NCBI GenBank assembly: GCA_964035545.1
Contig: OZ037772.1
Location: 7,033,389-7,097,388, forward strand
DNA: 64,000 nucleotides
Reading direction: 5' to 3'
From: Bugula neritina
Taxonomy: Eukaryota; Bryozoa; Gymnolaemata; Cheilostomatida; Bugulidae
The position numbers and the translations under genes were made by a program. Shown one piece after another: positions 41,001 to 57,764 of this stretch. Numbering within the stretch: position 1 is the stretch's first letter; every line of letters starts with the position of its first letter. The notes under the pieces were generated by a model, which saw only the letters and a program-made list of their open reading frames with translations, did not search any database and was not told the origin of the DNA.

Positions 41001-43243
41001 CCAAACTTGTGTGAAGTTTTATATAGCTATTACGGATTTCAAAGACCTAATAAGAATATATATAAATATGCAAGATAGCGATATTAAATTTATTACACAT
41101 TGTTAATGTTGACCTAAATTTTTTTCTAAAGTTTAATCATTTGAGGATACGTACACTTTCAAAAATGTTGGTGTTTTAAAAATGAATCACAAAAAGAAAC
41201 TACAACTACACAGGATAGTTAAGGGCATCCTCACTAAGAATATCATAAATTTCTCCCAAAATGTAGTTTAGGTTCTTGAATAATACTACTCTGCGGGTGG
41301 CATGCGTGTTGCCTACTTGCAATTGTTTAGCCTAAGATCAAACTACAACCAATAAGCAGCAACCTTCATTAGGGCTGCGTTATCTATCAACATTCCATTA
41401 TAGGAGCTACATAAACAAAGTACCAAGCAAGCTATTCATTATAGCCTGCCAGCTAGCAAGCCTGTAATTAGCATGTACGCGCCAATATCTTCTCATCCCT
41501 ACGTGCTCATTGAAGCGTGAAGCACTGCGCGCTGCTAATTTACTATGAAAAAATATGGCATTTTCAGTGTATAAATCACCAATTTGTGGGCAATCTAGAA
41601 GAGTTATTGGAAAAAGAAAAAAACTTACCCTGGAGAAATATCTCAGGATTCCAGCAGTGCAATTTTCATTCAGATATCATGCTTTGCTGCTGAGATATTT
41701 TACTGGTACTGAAAAGTCAGCTTTTCAGGCAAAATTGGCCAAAATTGGGCAGTTTTTTGTCTATAACTTTGCAAAAAAAATTAAAATTGAAATTTCCAAA
41801 AAAGTTACCCTGGAGAAAAAGAAGATCTACAGCATAGTTTTTAAATTTTGACTCTAGCACAATTAGGTGAGATTTTATTTTACTGGTACTGAATTCTTAT
41901 ATGATTACAATGCAAACCTCAGCAAGGCAGTTGCAGCTAAAAAGTTGCCCTTAACTATCCTGTGTAACCACTCACCATCTCATCTCTAACTGTCTCTATC
42001 TCTTTTATAACATCTGAACATTTCTGTTCTTGATCATCAAGATCATTCCAAACTTTCTTGTCCAAAGAACTTATCTTGGTAATCTTTTCAGCAATTACTT
42101 TCAGCTGACTGGAAAAGTAGGTGTTCACCTCTTCTTTCAGTGATGTGAGAGATTTAAAATCATGTTTTTCTTGATCTAGAAAAAGAAATATAATGCTGAA
42201 TGTATAGTAATCAATCAGAAACTGAATGCCAAAATTTACATACAAACAGCAAACAAAGCTCATCACCCTATATATACTGCATTTCCATTTTTAGTATTTT
42301 TGACACCCAGCAAAACGTAAAAGGAAAGTGTCTAGTATAAATTTCCATCACTAACTTGCGAACATCTTAAGTAATTGATTATTCATTTAAGTATAACTGT
42401 AAAGTAAATTATTTAAGAGCAGTTTGGCTGGAGCTAGGGCTTATCAAACCTGAATCATAAATTTGTCAAATAGTCTTGTAAATCTACACAACAACAGCAT
42501 GAGCTCATAGGAAGTTTTCACAAAATACTGTTAAATTGAAAGATAAACTGCATTGCTAACACAATTTGTTTTTAGCTGCACTACACACTTAATGTTCATC
42601 TACAGATCAGTAAATGACAAAAAATCTGGCAGCTTTAGCTTTATAATGATTTTAGCTTATTAAGATAAGCTGCAAAAACTATAATATAGCAATTTTGTTA
42701 TTTATTTTAAGTGAAATTACTCTGTATTTTAACCATGGAGCAATACTTTTAATTTTATTTTTCTGTTTTATATGTGAACACTATGTTACATACTTGTGCA
42801 GTCATATCCGTCAATCTCACACTCAAAGCAGATCAGTTTGTCACATTTCTTACAAGCTCTCACGAGAACCTCTTGATGATGTTCACATGTTGGTTTATCA
42901 TAGCTAGCAGGTGATCTCTTGTAGACATCAATGTCCACTTCTTTGTGAGACTCACCATAAATTAGTTTGTGTGCCTAAAATTGAAAAAAACTTTGTTGGA
43001 ATCTAACATGAATAGGTAACCACATAACTCCAATATTTTTATTTGAAGCAGCATCAAAAGTGGGAAATTAAAAAAATGTAAAAGAAAGTTGACACACAAT
43101 GCACATATACATATATAATTGCACAAATGTCTCCACATATACATGCTCTTGTGCATTTGCATGTGTTTGTGCATGTGTGTGTGCATGTGTGTAGCAATTG
43201 TGTATAATTCACATACTATATAGGTGTGTGTGCGTGTGTGTAT

Positions 43244-43274
<31 letters not shown>

Positions 43275-43305
43275 CATGTGTGCGTGTCTGTGCGTGTGTG
43301 TGTGT

Positions 43306-43359
<54 letters not shown>

Positions 43360-44180
43360 ATGTGTGTGTGTGCGCATGTGTGTGTAGCTTTTGAGTGTAA
43401 CATCTAAAAAAATTTTTATAAAGGTGCTCGTATACATCATTTTACCTGTTGATGTTGAAAACAAAACCGGTATTTACAGGTAACACAGTATCGCACTGCG
43501 GCCTGGCCTTGACATCCATGAGCTGTACAGTAGAGAGTACTAGAGTCACCAGTTTCAATAGAAACCTTCGGTAATTCTTCAAACTCCAGTGAGCCATACA
43601 CTTCTCTGTAATAATTTTATTACAGCCCATTTTTCCAGTTTAATTCATGACAATCCATATAACGTGAAAAATTCCAAAAGAAATATACAAATGACTTCTA
43701 GGCTGGACTTGAATACATGACCACCATTAGCAATAAAATTATAGAAATTATTGCTATCAGCATGGCTTTAAAATTGAATAATTTCTTTTATTAGCAATGA
43801 ATATGAAAAGCTTAGAACCACCATTATTTGTGAAGCTTTTGCCGCATTACATCTTTTGAGATGACAATACATGTAATTATTATTAATAAAGATGAGCTTG
43901 CAGAGTATCTATAGCACATTCATAATAACTTCAGGAGGCTTTAGAAAATTTAAAATAATTCTTTGGATAAACTTAGAAAATATCATTCTAGTATACGTTG
44001 GATAATTTCTACTCACCCACAAGTAGGACAGGTCACAGTTCTATGTTTACTGTAATGTCCTTGAATACAACTCAAACAGAATACATGCAGACAAGGCAGC
44101 TCTCTGGGATCTCTCATGTCATCCCTCCTAGTGACACAATAACCACACTCATACCATGGTGGGAGTTGCTGGGCAGCCAT
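38033..44180 (-). CDS. TRIM unit E: RING-Bbox-Bbox-coiled coil-propeller protein, 594 aa
   Basis: A complete seven-exon gene on the minus strand: RING 44017-44180 (ATG at 44180), B-box 1 43446-43605, B-box 2 42794-42974, coiled coil 1 41976-42175, coiled coil 2 40111-40387, propeller 38672-39340 and last exon 38033-38166 (TAA). The spliced frame is open for 594 residues. The RING ligands are intact. B-box 1 reads CTAHGCQGQAAVRYCVTCK, so a Cys present in B is replaced while the core pairs stay. By family it is a predicted RING E3 ligase with a propeller binding domain. Introns hold a (TG)n run (43224-43387) and an inverted-repeat element placed 12 bp beyond the coiled coil 1 donor (41209-41964). 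Most of the gene, from the propeller to the B-box 1 intron, is duplicated in inverted orientation as unit F. Confidence 0.92.
41209..41964. mobile_element. 756-bp terminal-inverted-repeat element, copy 2
   Basis: It has the same 19-bp inverted ends as copy 1 and exactly the same length. It is flanked by TA on both sides (41207-41208 and 41965-41966). Unit F supplies the empty site: ctacaactaaccactcacc there reads ctacaacTA[element]TAaccactcacc here. It carries an open 98-codon frame at 41555-41851 that matches the one in copy 1 closely. It sits in the coiled coil 1 to coiled coil 2 intron of unit E. Confidence 0.92.
43224..43387. repeat. (TG)n microsatellite in unit E intron
   Basis: A TG dinucleotide run with scattered CA/CG interruptions between the B-box 1 and B-box 2 exons. 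It is immediately followed by tagcttttgagtgtaacatct, which is found inverted next to the (CA)n run of unit F. It marks the edge of the E/F inverted duplication. Confidence 0.95.
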
Positions 44181-44276
44181 CTTGAAGTTTCAACATAAAA
44201 CAAGTTTTATTATGTTGGGGAAAATTATGAGGAGAGATGTACAGTTTTTGCCAGGCATAAGGAGAAAAATAATCAT

Positions 44277-48080
<3,804 letters not shown>

Positions 48081-48210
48081 TATGTAATGTCTACATCTTA
48101 CTCTCTTTATAATAACACAATTGTAGCCAAACTGCTATCAAACTTTCCACTGGTTTATTTATGTAAACTCAAGTTTTTGCATGGTTTACATAGATGTTAC
48201 ACTCAAAAGC

Positions 48211-48237
48211 TACACACACATGCGCACACACACACAT

Positions 48238-48318
<81 letters not shown>
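48211..48318. repeat. (CA)n microsatellite fused to an exon of unit F
   Basis: CA repeats with a few CG/TG interruptions. On its left is gttacactcaaaagctac, the inverse of the intron border in unit E. On its right it runs directly into the middle of the B-box 2 exon at 48319, with no intron left. Confidence 0.95.
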
Positions 48319-48321
<3 letters not shown>

Positions 48322-51300
48322 GTGAGAGGTTGTAAGAAATGTGATAAACTGATCTGCTTTGAGTGTGAGATTGACGGATATGACTGCACAAGTATGTAAC
48401 ATAGTGTTCACATATAAAACAGAAAAATAAAATTAAAAGTATTGCTCCATGGTTAAAATACAGAGTAATTTCACTTAAAATAAATAACAAAATTGCTATA
48501 TTATAGTTTTTGCAGCTTATCTTAATAAGCTAAAATCATTATAAAGCTAAAGCTGCCAGATTTTTTGTCATTTACTGATCTGTAGATGAACATTAAGTGT
48601 GTAGTGCAGCTAAAAACAAATTGTGTTAGCAATGCAGTTTATCTTTCAATTTAACAGTATTTTGTGAAAACTTCCTATGAGCTCATGCTGTTGTTGTGTA
48701 GATTTACAAGACTATTTGACAAATTTATGATTCAGGTCTAATAAGCCCTTTAGCCAAACTGCTCATTAATAATTTACTTTACAGTTATACTTAAATGAAT
48801 AATCAATTACTTAAGATGTTTGCAAGTGAGTGATGGAAATTTATACTAGACACTTTCCTTTTACGTTTTGCTGGGAGTCAAAAATACTAAAAATGGAAAT
48901 GCAGTATATATAGGGTGATGGGCTTTGTTTGTTATTTGTATGTAAATTTTGGCATTCAGTTTCTGATTGATTACTACATTCAGCATTATATTTCTTTTTA
49001 TAGATCAAGAAAAACATGATTTTAAATCTCTCACATCACTGAAAGAAAAGGTGAACACCTACTTTTCCAGTCAGCTGCAAGTAATTGCTGAAGAGATTAC
49101 TAAGATATGTACTTTGGACAAGAAAGTTTGGAATGATCTTGATGATCAAGAAGAGAAATGTTCCGATGTTATAAGAAAGATCGAGACAGTTAGAGATGAG
49201 ATGGTGAGTGGTTAGTTGTAGTTTCTTTTTGTGATGCATTTTTAAAACACCAAAATTTTTGAAAGTGTACGTATCCTCAAATGATTGAACTTTAGAAAAA
49301 AATTTAGGTCAACACTAACAATGTGTAATAAATTTAATATCGTTATCTTGCATATTTATATATATTCTCATTAGGTCTATAAAATCCGTAATAGCTATAT
49401 ACAACTTCACACAAGTTTCGCTTAAAAAACAAAGTGATAATAAAGTATTTGTAATAGTATATTTTGCATATTTTTAATATATAACAATTAATGTTGATAT
49501 GTTCTTGAAAATTGATTACCATATGATACTATATTCTAAAATTAGAGAGCAACACTTATAAAATACAGGAATAAATGCTTCATACATATACTAGAATGCA
49601 GAATTTATTTGTGGCAACTAAAAAACTATTCATTGTTAGCCAATAAACTAAATTGAAAGTTTTGTGAGTGAAAAGAAAAGTATCTTCAGTGGACCCAAAC
49701 AAACTTTTCTCAATAAACCCTTCAGTAGAAACTGATCCAGATATGTAAAAATTCAAATTGAACATTTCATCTCCAGAGATTTTGCATTTTTGCTAAATAT
49801 TTTCGAATTAGACAGGAAGACTTGTCTAAATATTAAAAGAATCATTTTTCACTGAAAATTAAAACTTTCTGCGATTAACAAACTTTTCTTTGAACTGATC
49901 AAAGTTTGCCATATAAAGTCTGAGCTTGAAAACAAGCTGAAAACGTAATCAAGTCAAAATGAGTTCATATAAACATATAAACCAATTAAATTGTTTTTTG
50001 AAATGCATATCTTGTTTACACAGCAGCAACATTTTAGATCCAAAGACTAACTAATGAGAGTCAAGAGCTGATTGACAGAGTTATAAACCACAAGGCTAAG
50101 GTGACCAATCAGGTGGAAGATTTCTACAACAAGCTGATGCTGAAAAAAGATGGGTTGGAGAAGACACAAGCTGAGGTGCATCATCTGCTGAAAAATGGTC
50201 ATGTGACTGAGAAGATCAGGCAGAAGAAGAGAGTAACAGAAGAGATGAACAGACATGATGCAGATAGACTAGATAACTGTGAACTTGTTGATCCGCCAAC
50301 TGTAATAAATACAGGTTTGTGAAGTTTTTATTAGAAAATATATTGGCTATAACAATCAGAGAACATCCGCCAATTAGTTGGCTCTCTCAAAATAACTTAA
50401 CAAATATTATTATGGTACATTATAAACGATAAAGTAGTATGTATTTTATATCACTACCTACATACAATTTTATGCTGTGAGCAGCAAATTATATTTGCAC
50501 ACTATATATATATGCTGGAAGATCATAATTATTTCTCAAAGAAGCTGCTAGAGACCTACAACTGTTAGTCAATACATTCCATGTGTAGCCTCTACTGCAA
50601 GACAATAACTTTTACTTTAAATCATGTTGATAACTCACTTAACAGTTTGTTTATTGAAGTTAAAAAATTACAGTATCAATAAATGATTATTCTTTCGTTG
50701 TACACAGGATAGTTAAGGGCATCCTCATTAAGAATATCATAAATTTCTCTCAAAATGTAGTTCAGGTTCTTAAATAATATTGCTCTGCGGGTGGCATGCG
50801 TGTTGCCTACTTGCAATTGTTTAGCCTAAGATTAAACTACAACCAATAAGCAGCAACCTACATTAGGGCTGCGTTATCTATCAACATTCTATTATGGGTG
50901 CTACATAAAGAAAGTACAAAGCGAGCCATTCATTATAACCTGCCAGCTATAAGCAAGCCTGTCATTATTATGTACGCGCCAATATCTTCTCATCCCTACG
51001 TGCTTATTGAAGCGTGAAGTGCTGCGCGCTGCTAGTTTCTTATGAAAAAATATGGCATTTTCAGTGTATAAATCACCAATTTATGAGCAATCTAGCAGAG
51101 TTATTGGAAAAAGAAAAAACTTGCACTGGAGAAATATCTCAGGATTCCAGCAGTGTAATTTTTATTCAGATATCATCTTTTGCTGCTGAGATATTTTACT
51201 GGTACTGAAAAGTCAGGTTTTCTGGTAAAATTGGCCAAAATTGGGCATTTTTTTGTCTATAACTTTGCAAAAAATAATGAAAATTGAAATTTCCAAAAAA

Positions 51301-52994
51301 GTTGCACTGGGAAAAAAAAGAAGATCTATAACATAGTTTTTAAATTTTGACTCTAGCACAATTAAGTGAGATTTTATTTTACTAGCACTGAATTCTTATA
51401 TGATCACAATGCAACCTCAGCAAGGCAGTTGCAGCTAAAAGGTTGCCCTTAACTCTCTTGTGTATATGACGAGAAGCGTTTTACCTTAATATCTCCTGCA
51501 AAACCACTATATGCATTAGTATATTATACAAAGTGCACATACGCACACACACATTTAAACACATACATAAATACATACTGCAGTACATACACATATACCT
51601 GACATGCATATTATATGCATGTACACACACAGGTTAGACATATATGTATAATTATAATCCGTATTAATTACAGGCATATATAAGCAAAAATGTACAAAAT
51701 TTGTAGCAATTACATCACATGATTATTTCATTTTCTTATTTATAGACTTATTCTAACCATCATAACATCAGGAAACATTTTTGAAAAGATAAAATAAACT
51801 TTCTAATAAAAATTGATTTCTAATAAACATATTAAATGATAAACACTATATATCTTTTACAGGTCAAAACACAAGTAGACTGTTGAATGTCAGTCTAGTA
51901 ACAGTTCCTTCTTCACTGACATTCATATCTGAATATGAGACAGATGGTTGGTGTGTGGTAGCTCATCACAGACAAGATGGTGACATACTCATAGGTACTG
52001 ATAATGGAATACAGTTACTGAGTAGAGATGGTAATGAGCTGAGTGAATACAGTACAAGTGAGAAGGTAGTAACAGGAGTGATTGAGACCCCTCAAAATGC
52101 ATTCATTCTACACAGAGAAGGTGACATATCTAAGGTAGAGATGTGTTTAGCTGGTGACATAACAAAGAGACAACAGCTGTTTCAGTTTGATAGAACAAGT
52201 GCTATTGCAGCATTAATGGCAGTTTCTGACAGATATGTTGTGGTGAATCATCCAGATACTGAACAGCTGATCATCTATGACTTCATCACTAAACAGAAAG
52301 AGACTATTCATCCTGATGTGTATCCATTTGGTCTACACTTTCTACCAGATGGTCATCTGCTAGGAACTGGTGGAGGTGAACTGATAAAGTACAAAGTAGG
52401 GAATGGAGAGCTGACTACAGTCTGGACATGTGAAGATTTAACAAGTGGATACAGTATTTGTACTGATTCTAATGGTCTCATCTATGTTTCTGGTTGGAAC
52501 TTGAAGTCGCTTTACATCATTTCTCCATCAGGTACGGTTGCTCAAGCATGTGTATATTGTGAGTAGAAAACTCGAAATATATTTTTATAGTTCATCAGAG
52601 GTGTTAGAAATGTCTAAGAATATTAGCAAAGCATATATTGAAAGTCTTTGAAATACTGTTTTCTGCTGCATCAAATTACTGTCTCCATAATATAGTCACA
52701 TTGCTGGAATCTAATTTTGAGTATCCCCACATTTTTTCAAATAATTTACAAACCTTGTCTATAAATTATGAAGTAAATTGAGTGCATTTTGATAATTTTT
52801 TTATAAACCTTCTAGCTTACTTCATTCCCAATGCAGTGTATATTTTTAAATAATAAACAGGTGTTCTTCTCAAGACACTGACTCATGATAAGTTACCATC
52901 TCTATTTGCTGGAGTACCGAGTATCAGAGATGGAATACTGGCTGTACCTGGTTGGGAAGATGAGAAGTTCTATCTTTTTAAAATAGAAACCTAA
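48319..52994 (+). pseudogene. TRIM unit F: inverted, 5'-truncated copy
   Basis: Plus-strand exons: B-box 2 remnant 48319-48391 (last 73 of 181 bp, donor intact), coiled coil 1 49004-49203, coiled coil 2 50038-50314, propeller 51863-52531 and last exon 52861-52994 (TAA). The RING and B-box 1 are missing, as is the start of B-box 2: the exon opens directly out of the CA repeat. All retained exons are open with proper splice sites. From the B-box 2 intron to the propeller it mirrors unit E, but its last exon and 3' intron are of the unit B/C/G type (GVPSIRDGILAVPGW). An inverted-repeat element lies in its coiled coil 2 to propeller intron. It has no start codon in context. A transcript fused to another promoter cannot be excluded. 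Confidence 0.87.
50703..51462. mobile_element. 760-bp terminal-inverted-repeat element, copy 3
   Basis: It has the same ends as copies 1 and 2, but with two mismatches in the right repeat (cacaagagag on the inverted strand). TA flanks both sides (50701-50702 and 51463-51464). Unit E at about 39718 (catatacaacg, inverted) supplies the empty site cgttgtatatgacg. The internal frame is broken compared with the other two copies: only 51014-51208 remains open. Confidence 0.92.
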
Positions 52995-53958
52995 GCAATG
53001 TGCTAAGCCTATGTTGGACTTGATTGTTAATATATGGGTTCCACATTTTACATTTCCATTCTATTGTTCAACATTTGGATTCAATGGGATAATATTTTGT
53101 TCCTATATAACTATAATATATTCTAAATGAATTGACTTTTCACAAGTCTGACGACACTTTTTTTAAACAAGCCATATATATGGATGTGATTTTATAAACT
53201 CTGCAGCAGCCACAGAAACCACTTTAAGTATGATTCTTACTATTAGTACAAATCCTGATAAACCCATATTCAATACTATCTAAGTAATTGTGCTTGTGAG
53301 ATTGCTTTAAATTATATTCAGGTTCAGCTTAATCAGAGTTGGTTACCAGAATAATTATTACTTTATTATATAATTTTTGCATATATATTATGTTATATAA
53401 CTATATTAAACTAAAACTGGGAAGTTGCCTGTTTGTAGCATAACATTGAAGCATGTACACATATTATATTATATTAATAATAAAAATTACACTATATAAC
53501 AGTCTATTATACTATATAACAGTCTATTTGTTATAATTATTTACTTTTCAAACAAAGTTGAAACTTTCTCACAAAAAATGTTTAAACACTCAATGAAATT
53601 TAACAAAAAATAAAAAACATCAGTTTAAAACTAGATATGTGACGATTTTTTGTTTTAACTGAGCTAGCTAAAACTATAGTATGTGTTTGCAAATAGTTCT
53701 TGTTTTAACGTATAGTAGATAGAGAATGTCTGCAACTGTCTATTGCTGCATGCGAATAAGAAATTTATAAAAAATTTCTAAAAAACTGCTATAGACCTAA
53801 AACTGTCAGTCAATGCATTCTATGTGAAGCTTCCATTGCATGAGAATAACCTTTACTTTAAACCATGTTGATTACTCGCTTAACGGTTTGTTTATCGAAG
53901 TTAAGAAATTGCATTATCAATAGATTATTATTCTTTCGTGCATTACTATGTTATACTA
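52995..53958. other. spacer between units F and G
   Basis: 52995-53150 resembles the 3' flank of unit G (56627-56780). From about 53770 the sequence matches the coiled coil 2 to propeller intron of units F (50530-50700) and H (63510-63690), so the relic of unit G starts here. No exon was seen in between. Confidence 0.55.
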
Positions 53959-54620
53959 TCACACACACACACACACACACACGCACACACACGCACACAC
54001 ACGCACACACACGCACACACACGCACACACACGCACACACACGCACACACACGCACACACACGCACACACACGCACACACACGCACACACACGCACACAC
54101 ACGCACACACACGCACACACACGCACACACACGCACACACACGCACACACACGCACACACACGCACACACACGCACACACACGCACACACACGCACACAC
54201 ACGCACACACACGCACACACACGCACACACACGCACACACACGCACACACACGCACACACACGCACACACACGCACACACACGCACACACACGCACACAC
54301 ACGCACACACACGCACACACACGCACACACACGCATTTATACGCATTTATACGCATTTATACGCATTTATACGCATTTATACGCATTTATACGCATTTAT
54401 ACGCATTTATACGCATTTATACGCATTTATACACATGTATACACATTTATACACATTTATACACATTTATACACATTTATACACATTTATACACATTTAT
54501 ACACATTTATACACATTTATACACATTTATACACATTTATACACGTACACACATTTATACATATACACACATTTATGCATATAATACACACATTTATGCA
54601 TATAATACACACATTTATAC
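53959..54620. repeat. 10-bp minisatellite with three successive unit types
   Basis: A CA run passes into about 35 copies of ACGCACACAC (to 54330), then ten copies of ACGCATTTAT (54331-54430), then about eleven of ACACATTTAT (54431-54540), all in the same 10-bp register. Longer variants of about 22 bp follow (54541-54620, cacacatttatgcatataata). Frames through it give only His-Thr or Cys-Val repeats and are not genes. Confidence 0.96.
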
Positions 54621-54994
54621 ATGTAGTGAAATTAGCGCTAGTTTGCTAAGCTATTTTAGCTACACCAAAAAAAGCTTTCTACAGCACAGCCAGTGCTAAC
54701 TCTGGCATATGGCAATAGTTGGTGCTAGTGAACTGGTGTAATTTTAAGAGAGCAAAATTTGAGTAAGTTATTTACATTAATTATATTGTTTCCTTTTTTG
54801 TTTATTGTTTATTTATGTTTATCCTGATCATGTAAGTTTGGATTGCAATAATTGTAGTCTTGACAATGTCAATAGGATGTCATTAGAAGTCAATGAGATC
54901 AACCAATGTATATTAGAATAAAACGTAATAAAGGACATCAGTGAAGAGTTAATGCTCAACTCAAAGCCTAGTTCACTACAATACATATAATAAA
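54621..54994. other. non-coding stretch between two minisatellites
   Basis: No gene or recognisable element is seen. It separates two tandem arrays built from related acacatttat words. Confidence 0.5.
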
Positions 54995-55245
54995 CATTTA
55001 TACATATACACACATTTATACATATACACACATTTATACATATACACACATTTATACATATACACACATTTATACATATACACACATTTATACATATACA
55101 CACATTTATACATATACACACATTTATACATATACACACATTTATACATATACACACATTTATACATATACACACATTTATACTAATACACACATTTATA
55201 CATATACACACATTTATACATATACACACATTTATACATATATAC
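54995..55245. repeat. 18-bp minisatellite
   Basis: About 13-14 copies of ACATATACACACATTTAT, nearly identical, with one altered copy near 55182 (actaatac). It contains the ACACATTTAT word of the neighbouring 10-bp array. It lies about 245 bp before the unit G propeller exon. Confidence 0.95.
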
Positions 55246-55489
55246 ACACACCTATATACTGTGTATATCAACATACATTATAATCTTTAGTAATTGCATG
55301 CATATAATATAAGGGAAAATGTACAACATTTACAGCAATTCCAGGAGTTTATCACCTAATCTTTTTAGTTATAGGTTTATGTCAATTATTATAAAATCAG
55401 AAAACATTTTTGAACAAATAAATGGTTTCTAATAAAATTTTATTTCTAATAAACATACTAAATGAATAACACTACATATCATATTACAG

Positions 55490-56626
55490 GTCAAAACACA
55501 AGTAGACTACTGAATGTCAGTCTAGTAACAGTTCCTTCTTTACTGACATTCATATCTGAACATGAGACAAGTGGGTCATGTTACTCAGCCAATCACAGGC
55601 AAGATGGTGACATACTCATAAGTACTGTTAATGGAATACAGTTACTGAGTAGAGATGATAATGAGCTGAGTGAATACAGTACAAGTGAGAAGATAGTAAC
55701 AGCGGTAATTGAAACTCCTCAGAATGTCTTCATTCTACACAGAGAAGGTGAGGTAGATAAGGTAGACATGTGTTTAGCTGGTGACATCACAAAGAAACTA
55801 CAACTGTTTCAGTTTGATAGAACAGGTTATGGCGCAACAGTAATGGCAGTCTCTGACAGACATGTTGTGGTGAATCATCCAGATACTGAACAGCTGATCA
55901 TCTATGACTTCATCACTAAACAGACAGCGAATATTCATCCTGATGCCTTGCCACTTGGTCTACACTTTCTACCAGATGGTCATCTGCTAGAAGCTGGTGG
56001 AGATAAACTGATAAAGTACAAAGTAGAGAATGGAATGCTGACTGCTGTCTGGGCATGTGATGGTGTAACAGGTGGATACAGTGTCTGTGCAGATTCCAAT
56101 ATTCTCATCTATGTTTCTGGATTGAACTTGAAGTCCCTTCACATTATTTCTCCATCAGGTACGGTTGCTTAAGCATGTGTATGTTGTGAGTAGAAAACTT
56201 CAAATATATTTTTAAAATTCATCAAAAGTGTTAGAAATGTTGAAAAATATTACCAAAGCATATATTGAGAGTTTTTTGAAATACTGTTTTATAGCTGCTG
56301 CATCAAATTACTGTGTCCATAATATAGTCACACTGCTGGAATCTAAGTTTGTGTATCCCCACATTTTTTCATATAATTCACAAACCTTGTCTATAAATTA
56401 TGAAGTAAATTGAGTGCATTTTGATAATCTTTTTATAAACCTTCTAGCTTACTTTGTTCCCAATGCAGTGTATATTTTTAAATATTAAACAGGTGTTCTT
56501 CTCAAGACACTGACTCATGATAAGTTACCATCTCTATTTGCTGGAGTACCAAGTATCAGAGATGGAATACTGGCTGTACCTGGTTGGGATGAGAAGAAGT
56601 TGTATCTTTTTAAAATAGAAACCTAA
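55490..56626 (+). pseudogene. TRIM unit G: propeller exons only
   Basis: The propeller exon is 55490-56158 (669 bp) and the last exon 56493-56626 (134 bp, TAA), both with consensus acceptor and donor sites and no stops. The flanking introns match those of unit F closely. No RING, B-box or coiled-coil exon precedes it on this strand after unit F, so it lacks a start of its own. Residues at the variable patches combine types: TSGSCYSAN like B, VVVNHPDTEQ like F, GMLTAVW like D. It is either a relic or an alternative C-terminal cassette that could be spliced to the coiled-coil exon of unit F. Transcript evidence would decide. Confidence 0.8.
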
Positions 56627-57676
56627 GTAATGTGCTAAGCAAATGTTAAACTTGGTTGTTAATATGCTCTATATTTTACATTTTTATTCATATTGTTCAA
56701 AATTTGAATTTAACGGCATAATTGGTTGCTCTTATAACTATATATTCTGAATGATTTGGCTTTTCACAAGTCTAATGACATTTTTTAAACATTCCCTATG
56801 AGTGTATTTTTATTAACTCTGCAAGCAGTGAGAAACATTTTTAATACGATTCTTGCCACAAATACTTACCATTTTTTGACTGATAACGACACATTCAATA
56901 ATATCTAATCGTTATATTTGCCATATTGCCTTTTATGGTTAGTTGAGCCTAATCAGAGTCAGTTACCAGAATAATTATGTCTTCAATACATCCCTTTTGC
57001 AAATGTCATATTATATTATATAACTAAACTATTATGCAAAAGTTGCTTGTTTAGCATAACATGGAAGCATGTACTGCACATATTATATTTTATTATTAAT
57101 AAAAAAGTCATGTTGTTATATTATATATAGCGTTTATAATAATTTACTTCCCAACTGAAGTTGAAGGTTTTTTCACAAAATCTTTTTTAAATATTTGATG
57201 AAATGTAATAAGAAATAAAACACAAAAGCTACATATGTTGCCATTAATTGTTTTTATCACGCTAGCTAAAGCTATAGTATGTGTTTGCAAATAGTACTTG
57301 TTTTACCTTATGTAGTAGATAGAATGTTTGCAACTGTTTATTGCTGCATGCAAATATTTTTATTTGAATTCATAAAAGAAATTTATAAAAAATATATCAT
57401 TTCAATACATGCTTATATTTAAACATGAAATACTAACCGTTTTATAATCTATAATATATATGATTGCATACAACTAAATTAATCAATAATGAACTGGCAT
57501 AGAAGTTTTTTTAAAATAATAACCAATCGATAAAAAGTGATAGGTTACTAATATGGAATGATACAGTATAAAGTTTGATGCTATTTATATAACATATCAC
57601 ACAAAGAACACTAAGTAATTATCATTATGTTATATACAATTGCATTTATAACTTCATAAACTGCATAACTTAATAA

Positions 57677-57677
<1 letters not shown>
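56627..57677. other. 3' flank of unit G
   Basis: AT-rich, similar to the 3' flank of unit F for about 700 bp (shared phrases such as agctaaa.ctatagtatgtgtttgcaaatag). No gene is seen. Confidence 0.55.

Positions 57678-57762
<85 letters not shown>
57678..57762. repeat. (TA)n microsatellite
   Basis: A pure TA dinucleotide run of about 85 bp in the intergenic space between units G and H. Confidence 0.95.

Positions 57763-57764
<2 letters not shown>

Noticed and set aside
43198-43464. Cys-Val and His-Thr frames over the TG run, and similar ones at 48087-48490
   Set aside because: Dinucleotide repeat translations. The only real coding part is the truncated B-box 2 exon at 48319-48391.
53865-54699. 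Frames of 230-250 codons of His-Thr or Cys-Val repeats
   Set aside because: They come from the 10-bp minisatellite in all frames. His-rich or Cys-rich binding proteins are not supported.
53959-55245. Possible CRISPR-like array
   Set aside because: The units are contiguous, with no unique spacers, and the DNA is eukaryotic. It is a minisatellite.
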